NCBI GenBank assembly: GCA_964649415.1
Contig: CAZYSK010000001.1
Location: forward strand, 113,593 to 177,592
Source of the DNA: CAZYSK01 sp964649415
GTDB taxonomy: Bacteria; Chloroflexota; Anaerolineae; B4-G1
Direction of reading: 5' to 3'
Length of the DNA stretch: 64,000 nucleotides
Within the stretch, counting starts at the first letter, position 1, and the number at the start of each line of letters is the position of its first letter. The notes under the pieces are model-generated. The model made no database searches. It was not told the origin of the DNA and saw only the letters and a list, made by a program, of their open reading frames with translations. Position numbers and translations under genes: made by a program. Shown piece after piece: positions 59,129-64,000 of the stretch.

Positions 59129-59833
59129 ATGAAAACGATCACCAGTGTTTTGTCACCGTTGGTCCCGCCCTTCGTAAAGCGGCCTCTCAAGAGGCTGCTC
59201 CACCCCGAGTGGCACAAGGGCCTAGTCGGTGGAGATTGGGCGCAAATCGGGCAGATGCAGATCGATTTCTGGCTGGCGCATGGGCTGAAGCCGGAGCATT
59301 ACTTCTTGGACATTGGCTGCGGGGCCTTGAGGGCGGGTGTTCACTTCATCCGATATCTTGAGACCGGGCATTACTTCGGCATAGATATAAACCGGGAGGC
59401 AATCGAGGCCGGGCGGCAGGTCGAGTTGGTGAAACACGGGCTGACCGACAAGAACCCGACCCTGGTGCACATGGACGACTTTGACCTCCCCGCTCTCGAC
59501 AAGCAGTTTGACTATGCCACGATACACTCCGTGTTTCCCCACCTTACGCTCAACAGCATCATTCGGTGCATCATGAATCTCGAGAAGGTGCTTGTTCCCG
59601 GGGGGCAGTGTTACGCCACTTTCTACGAGAACGCTCAAGGGAAACTCAACCTGGACCCAATCGTGCGTTCTCCCAACACCACGTATTTCGACAAGCCGCT
59701 TTACCACCAAGATTTCGGGACGTTTGAGTGGATATGCGAGGGGACCGACCTGGATGTCGAATACATTGGCGATTGGAACCATCCAAGGGGCCAGATGATC
59801 ATGGTCTTCACCAAGGCCGATTCGCCAGGATGA
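59129..59833 (+). CDS. SAM-dependent methyltransferase
   Basis: 234 residues. A class I fold: motif I HYFLDIGCGALRAGVHFIRYL, acidic residue in YFGIDINREAIEAG, LVHMDDFDLP, DYATIHSVFPHLTLNSIIRCIMNLEKVLVPGGQCYATFYE (post-I and motif III). The WNHPRGQMIMVFTK end is common in small methyltransferases of glycan and natural-product loci. It probably O- or N-methylates a sugar. AAGGAGCAGAGAG precedes the ATG. It is the last gene of the locus and is followed by a large structured element. Confidence 0.88.
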   Translation: MKTITSVLSPLVPPFVKRPLKRLLHPEWHKGLVGGDWAQIGQMQIDFWLAHGLKPEHYFLDIGCGALRAGVHFIRYLETGHYFGIDINREAIEAGRQVELVKHGLTDKNPTLVHMDDFDLPALDKQFDYATIHSVFPHLTLNSIIRCIMNLEKVLVPGGQCYATFYENAQGKLNLDPIVRSPNTTYFDKPLYHQDFGTFEWICEGTDLDVEYIGDWNHPRGQMIMVFTKADSPG

Positions 59834-59904
59834 CGCAAGCCGTCGTCGCGAACGGTGGATTTGTCGGGCGCTGAGAACGACGATCTCCCACGCGCTCAAC
59901 AAGG

Positions 59905-59979
59905 CTCAGGGCCGGGGGTGAGGATTCACCTGAGAATCCCGGGTACGGAGCTGACCCGTACCAGTTCCCCGGCCCTGAG
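59905..59979. terminator. large three-way-junction element between convergent genes
   Basis: CTCAGGGCCGGGG (59905-59917) pairs with CCCCGGCCCTGAG (59967-59979) over 13 bp. Inside are two hairpins: GGATTC/GAATCC (59922-59939) and GGTACGG/CCGTACC (59942-59962). It can fold on either strand. A bidirectional terminator is the simplest reading. Confidence 0.6.
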
Positions 59980-60038
59980 GTGTTGAAGCGGCATCCCATT
60001 ATGTACAACCCCGTTCAGGGGTCAGTCATACCCTGGCG

Positions 60039-63000
60039 TCACCATCCTCCTCCTCCCAACGCGTCCACCAGCTCAGCATTCTGGCAGATGTACCTGTCAT
60101 CCCACAGCGTCATACCCGTCGCGCCTCCATCGTAGAACGCCTGGATCTCTCCCAATATCTGATCAACGGGCTTCACCTCAAACTCAGGTTGGAACCAACA
60201 GGTGGATACGCGCGGGATAATCCGACTGGGAAAATGACCGGTCTCCGACCATTCCTGGCACCATTCGGCAGCGCGATCGCCTCCCTTGTCCACGTAGGCC
60301 ATGGGAGTCACATGGTCAACCCACCCGGCATCAAGCCAGGTCACCCAGTCTTGCTTCCACCACTCCTCTGCAAACTCGATGTCTGCGCTCGGGCTGGCAG
60401 CCACTTGCACATCGGGCCGAACAGCTTTCACACGGTCGTGGACACCTTGCACAGTCAGGGAGATCTCCGCGCAGGAGAGCCCGGCCTCATTGCTCCATTG
60501 CTCTGACCATCGCGTGTAGTCCAGCAATATGCCGTCCACCTCGTAGTTCGTTATGATCTCCTCAGCCAGGTCGGCCACGAAGGCCCGTGCCTCGGGCACC
60601 GCGAAATCCAGCCAGTCTTGGGTCGCAGCGGGGTAATTGAGCCGGGCATTCCATTCTGGGTGCTCCGACCAGCCAACCAAGGCAACGGGGATGAGCGCGT
60701 AGACCTGCATGTCCCGGCCGTGTGCCCGCGGAAGCAGATATGCCAGCGAATCAAACGTGCGATGTGGCAGCAAGTCGCTGTGATAATACGCCTCTTGGTA
60801 GAAGACGGCGTAGTGCAAGACACTCGTCCCAGCGGCCTCCAGACAGTCGAGGCTCTGGTCACACGTGCCAGCATCAGCGCACGCGCTGGCCTGCGTCCGC
60901 ACGCCGCGCACGGTCTGCGGGGTGGCGGATGGCGTGGGGGTAGCCGTCGGCGTCGGAGTCGGGGTACTCGTAGGTGTCAGCGTCCCAGTCGGCGTCGAGG
61001 TGGGAGTGGATGAAGGTGTCAGCGTCGGCGTAGCCGTGGGCGAAGGCGTCGGAGTTGGCACGGCAGTAGCCGTCGGGGTTCCTGTCGGCGTCGAGGTGGG
61101 AGTGGATGAAGGTGTCGGCGTCAGAGTGGCGGTAGCCGTCGCGGTCGGGGTGGCAGATGGGGTGGAGGTGCTGGTGGGGCTCGGCGTTAGCGTCGGAGTG
61201 GCGGTGGCCGTTGCGGTAGCCGTCGCGGTCGGAGTGGCAGATGGGGTGGAGGTGCTGGTGGGGCTCGGCGTTGGGGTCGGAGTGGCAGTGGCCGTTGCGG
61301 TAGCCGTCGCGGTCGGGGTGGCAGATGGGGTGGAGGTGCTGGTAGGGCTCGGCGTTGGCGTCGGAGTGGCAGTGGCCGTTGCGGTGGCCGTCGCGGTCGG
61401 GGTGGCAGATGGGGTGGAGGTGCTGGTAGGAGTGGGCGTTGGGGTCGGGGTGGGCGGCGACATCAAGTCCCCAATCTCGCTCTCGCTCAACGCGCGGCTG
61501 TAGACCCGCCAATCGTCGAGCCGGCCGTCGAAGTTGCGGGTGACCTGGCCGTTGGCCAGGCAAGCACCCAGCATGAAGGGAGCCGTGGAATCGTAGATCG
61601 TGTCATAGGTGACCGAGCGCGACCCGATCGGATCGCCGTCGAGATAGATGGAGAGGGTCCGCTGCTGGGCATCGAACACGCCGGCCACGTGATACCACGT
61701 GCCCGCCTGCAACGTGAACGGCGGACTCGCCGCCAGCAGGGATTCCCCGGTGAGCCGCCCATCGGGCGAGAGGAGCATGCCCACCTGGTTGCCCGGCCGC
61801 AGGTCGAACCGATAGGCACGGTTGTTGAGGCCGAACTCGTACTTGGCCGCCATGACCTGATGGCGCTCCAGACTCTCGGGATTCATCCACCCGACGAGTG
61901 TCAGACTGCCCACGACGTCCAGACCGCTCTGGTCCGCGTCCTCAATGGACAGGTACTCTCCATAGTCGCTCTCGAAGTCGGCCGCTAACCCAATCTGACC
62001 GGCGGTCGAGCCGACCGTGTTGTGATCACCCAGGTGGTTGCCCCATCCGGAACCATCCTGGCGTTGCCCCCCCGCTTCGTCCAGCGTCCAGTACCCACGC
62101 AGGGCCGGCACCGGCGTCGCCGTCGCCGTCGGAGTAGCGGATGGGGTGGGCGTGTCGGTGGCAGTGGGCGTGGCTGTCGCTGTTGGGGTATTGGACGGCG
62201 TAGGCGTATCGGTAGCGGTGGGCGTGGGGCCGGGCGTCGCCGTCGCCGTCGGGGTCGAACTGGGCGTCGGCGTTGGCGTCGGCGTCGGCGCGGGAAGCGC
62301 CATCAAGTCCTCGATCTCGCCCTCGCTCAACGCGCGGTTGTAGACCCGCCAGTCGTCGAGCCGGCCGTCGAAGTTGCGGGTGACCTGCCCGTTGGCCAGG
62401 CAAGCACCGAGCATGAAGGGAGCCGTGGAGTTGTAGAGCGTGTCATAGGTGACCGAGCGCGATCCAATCAACTCGCCGTCGAGATAGATGGAGAGACTCC
62501 GCTGCTCCGCATCGAAGACACCGGCCACGTGATACCACGTGCCCGCCTGCAACGTGAACGGCGGACTCGCCGCCAGCAGGGATTCCCCGGTGAGCCGCCC
62601 ATCGGGCGAGAGGAGCATGCCCACCTGGTTGCCCGGCCGCAGGTCGAACCGATAGGCACGGCGGTCGACGCCGAACTCATACTTGGCCGCCATGACCTGA
62701 TGGCGCTCCAGGCTCTCGGGATTCATCCAGCCGACGAGTGTCAGACTGCCCACGACGTCCAAACCGCTCTGGTCTGTGTCCTCGATAGACAGGTGCTCGC
62801 CGTGGTTGCTCTCGAAGTCGGCCGCCAACTCAATCTGACCAGCGGTGGAGCCGACCGTGTTGTGATCACCCAGGTGGTTGCCCCACCCCGAACCATCCTG
62901 GCGTTGCCCCCCAGCCTCGTCCAGCGTCCAGTACCCACGCAGGGCCGGCACCGGCGTCGCCGTCGCTGTCGGCGTAGCGGATGGGGTAGGCGTATCGGTG

Positions 63001-64000
63001 GCCGTGGGCGTCGCTGTCACCGTTGGGGTGTTGGATGGGATGGGCGTATCGGTGGCGGTGGGCGTGGCGCTGGGCGTTGCCGTCGCCGTTGGCGTAGCGG
63101 ATGGGGTAGGCGTATCGGTGGCGGTGGGCGTCGCTGTCACCGTTGGGGTGTTGGATGGGATGGGCGTATCGGTGGCGGTGGGCGTGGCGCTGGGCGTGGC
63201 GCTGGGCGTCGGGGTCGAACTGGGCGTCGGCGTTGGCGTCGGCGTCGGCGCGGGAAGCGCCATCAAGTCCTCGATCTCGCCCTCGCTCAACGCGCGGTTG
63301 TAGACCCGCCAGTCGTCGAGCCGGCCGTCGAAGTTGCGGGTGACCTGCCCGTTGGCCAGGCAAGCACCGAGCATGAAGGGAGCCGTGGAGTTGTAGAGCG
63401 TGTCATAGGTGACCGAGCGCGATCCAATCAACTCGCCGTCGAGATAGATGGAGAGACTCCGCTGCTCCGCATCGAAGACACCGGCCACGTGATACCACGT
63501 GCCCGCCTGCAACGTGAACGGCGGACTCGCCGCCAGCAGGGATTCCCCGGTGAGCCGCCCATCGGGCGAGAGGAGCATGCCCACCTGGTTGCCCGGCCGC
63601 AGGTCGAACCGATAGGCACGGTTGTTGAGGCCGAACTCATACTTGGCCGCTATGACCTGATGGCGCTCCAGACTCTCGGGATTCATCCACCCAACGAGTG
63701 TCAGACTGCCCACGACGTCCAGACCGCTCTGGCCAGCATCCTCGATGGACAGGTGCTCTCCATAGTCGCTCTCGAAGTCGGCCGCTAACCCAATCTGACC
63801 GGCGGTGGAGCCGACCGTGTTGTGATCACCCAGGTGGTTGCCCCACCCAGAGGCATCTTGACGTTGCCCCCCCGCTTCGTCCAGCGTCCAGTATCCACGC
63901 AGGGCCGGCACCGGCGTCGCCGTCGCTGTCGGCGTGGGGGACGGGGTAGGCGTGTCGGTGGCGGTCGGGGTGGCCGTCGGCGTCGCCGTGGCGGTCGGGG
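60039..64000 (-). CDS. secreted multi-LamG protein with GHL10-type C-terminal domain, partial
   Basis: The frame is open to the right edge, so the N-terminus is missing; the GTG at 63911 is internal, because the same frame continues upstream as Thr/Pro-rich linker. At least three concanavalin A-like LamG domains (about 63240-63911, 62280-62951 and 61470-62111) each begin ALRGYWTLDEAGG and end RVYNRALSE (RVYSRALSE in the third). They are joined by TATDTPTPSATP-type linkers. A long Thr/Pro/Ser linker (about 60915-61469) leads to a domain starting TVRGVRTQASAC, with VDGILLDYTRWSEQW and MTLWDDRYICQN, nearly the same as that of the protein at 28159. Probably a large cell-surface or secreted carbohydrate-active protein. 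Confidence 0.88.
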   Translation of the reverse strand, partial: PTATATPTATPTATDTPTPSPTPTATATPVPALRGYWTLDEAGGQRQDASGWGNHLGDHNTVGSTAGQIGLAADFESDYGEHLSIEDAGQSGLDVVGSLTLVGWMNPESLERHQVIAAKYEFGLNNRAYRFDLRPGNQVGMLLSPDGRLTGESLLAASPPFTLQAGTWYHVAGVFDAEQRSLSIYLDGELIGSRSVTYDTLYNSTAPFMLGACLANGQVTRNFDGRLDDWRVYNRALSEGEIEDLMALPAPTPTPTPTPSSTPTPSATPSATPTATDTPIPSNTPTVTATPTATDTPTPSATPTATATPSATPTATDTPIPSNTPTVTATPTATDTPTPSATPTATATPVPALRGYWTLDEAGGQRQDGSGWGNHLGDHNTVGSTAGQIELAADFESNHGEHLSIEDTDQSGLDVVGSLTLVGWMNPESLERHQVMAAKYEFGVDRRAYRFDLRPGNQVGMLLSPDGRLTGESLLAASPPFTLQAGTWYHVAGVFDAEQRSLSIYLDGELIGSRSVTYDTLYNSTAPFMLGACLANGQVTRNFDGRLDDWRVYNRALSEGEIEDLMALPAPTPTPTPTPSSTPTATATPGPTPTATDTPTPSNTPTATATPTATDTPTPSATPTATATPVPALRGYWTLDEAGGQRQDGSGWGNHLGDHNTVGSTAGQIGLAADFESDYGEYLSIEDADQSGLDVVGSLTLVGWMNPESLERHQVMAAKYEFGLNNRAYRFDLRPGNQVGMLLSPDGRLTGESLLAASPPFTLQAGTWYHVAGVFDAQQRTLSIYLDGDPIGSRSVTYDTIYDSTAPFMLGACLANGQVTRNFDGRLDDWRVYSRALSESEIGDLMSPPTPTPTPTPTSTSTPSATPTATATATATATPTPTPSPTSTSTPSATPTATATATATATPTPTPSPTSTSTPSATPTATATATATATPTLTPSPTSTSTPSATPTATATATLTPTPSSTPTSTPTGTPTATAVPTPTPSPTATPTLTPSSTPTSTPTGTLTPTSTPTPTPTATPTPSATPQTVRGVRTQASACADAGTCDQSLDCLEAAGTSVLHYAVFYQEAYYHSDLLPHRTFDSLAYLLPRAHGRDMQVYALIPVALVGWSEHPEWNARLNYPAATQDWLDFAVPEARAFVADLAEEIITNYEVDGILLDYTRWSEQWSNEAGLSCAEISLTVQGVHDRVKAVRPDVQVAASPSADIEFAEEWWKQDWVTWLDAGWVDHVTPMAYVDKGGDRAAEWCQEWSETGHFPSRIIPRVSTCWFQPEFEVKPVDQILGEIQAFYDGGATGMTLWDDRYICQNAELVDALGGGGW
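61151..61486 (-). repeat. 84-bp tandem repeats coding a Thr/Pro/Ala linker
   Basis: Copies start at 61151, 61235, 61319 and 61403, exactly 84 bp apart, coding a 28-residue unit with TSTSTPSATPTATATA. Likely an unfolded spacer, and prone to length change. Confidence 0.85.
61463..63920 (-). repeat. three near-identical LamG coding units
   Basis: Blocks at about 61463-62120, 62303-62960 and 63263-63920, offset by 840 and 960 bp, differ at few positions. The linker at about 62950-63240 itself holds a 120-bp unit twice (63004 and 63124). Recent tandem duplication or gene conversion is likely. Confidence 0.85.

Noticed and set aside
59905..59979. c-di-AMP riboswitch
   Set aside because: Some motif pieces are present on the minus strand but in a different order, and no gene lies downstream in a position to be controlled.
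62022..63788. 588-codon plus-strand Arg/Gly-rich frame
   Set aside because: Antisense to the LamG repeats; it is low complexity and repeats with them.
1..64000. Transposase, integrase or phage genes explaining the repeats
   Set aside because: None was found among the readable frames.

Overview
The window reads as chromosome of a high-GC, free-living bacterium. Chloroflexota (Anaerolineae-like) is the best guess, though this is an inference. It rests on a DUF6125 protein, a fused ChlI/ChlD-type chelatase, secreted proteins that combine DNRLRE, DUF11, FG-GAP and LamG domains, frequent GTG starts and good sigma70-type promoters. No rRNA, tRNA, transposase, phage gene or CRISPR array was seen.

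Bases 1-26 kb hold housekeeping and accessory genes, mostly on the minus strand. In order they are: a PIG-L deacetylase cut by the window edge; an FmdB-type zinc ribbon protein; a minus-strand cluster of TPR lipoprotein, MBL-fold hydrolase, GlpD-like dehydrogenase and alkyl-DHAP-synthase-like flavoprotein; a large secreted papain-like protease; a fused magnesium-chelatase-like AAA+/VWA protein; an RRM protein and a cold-shock protein; a family 2 glycosyltransferase followed by DUF6125; FtsK with a LURP-one-like protein; DUF4332 and transglutaminase-like proteins; RadA; a histidine kinase/response regulator pair with a structured leader; and a VIT/VWA surface protein behind an attenuator-like leader.

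From about 26.2 to 59.8 kb, all genes are on the plus strand and form one exopolysaccharide or surface-glycan locus. It starts with a degenerate membrane GGDEF protein, an initiating sugar-phosphate transferase, a secreted glycoside-hydrolase-like protein, a Wzc-type tyrosine kinase/co-polymerase, a Wzy-like polymerase/ligase and a Wzx-type flippase. Tailoring genes follow: nitroreductase-like, pyruvyltransferase, three GT4 glycosyltransferases, an FG-GAP surface protein, a BcsB-like protein, acyl- and acetyltransferases and two polysaccharide deacetylases. The last part is unusual: two FemAB/GNAT proteins, a DegT aminotransferase, a CapK-type AMP ligase, an asparagine-synthase-like amide ligase, an ATP-grasp ligase and a methyltransferase. 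Together they suggest a glycan decorated with amino-acid or amide groups.

The second half of this locus (46-58 kb) is threaded by a family of 36-37 bp palindromic repeats. Copies occur in tandem arrays, inside one glycosyltransferase reading frame, and at the start codon of the ATP-grasp gene. Stem changes are compensated between subfamilies. A 28-bp inverted repeat pair lies next to two of the clusters.

The locus is bracketed by paralogous secreted glycoside-hydrolase-like proteins: one at 28.2 kb, and one at 60.0-64.0 kb on the minus strand, running off the window. The second carries at least three nearly identical LamG domains joined by Thr/Pro-rich linkers.
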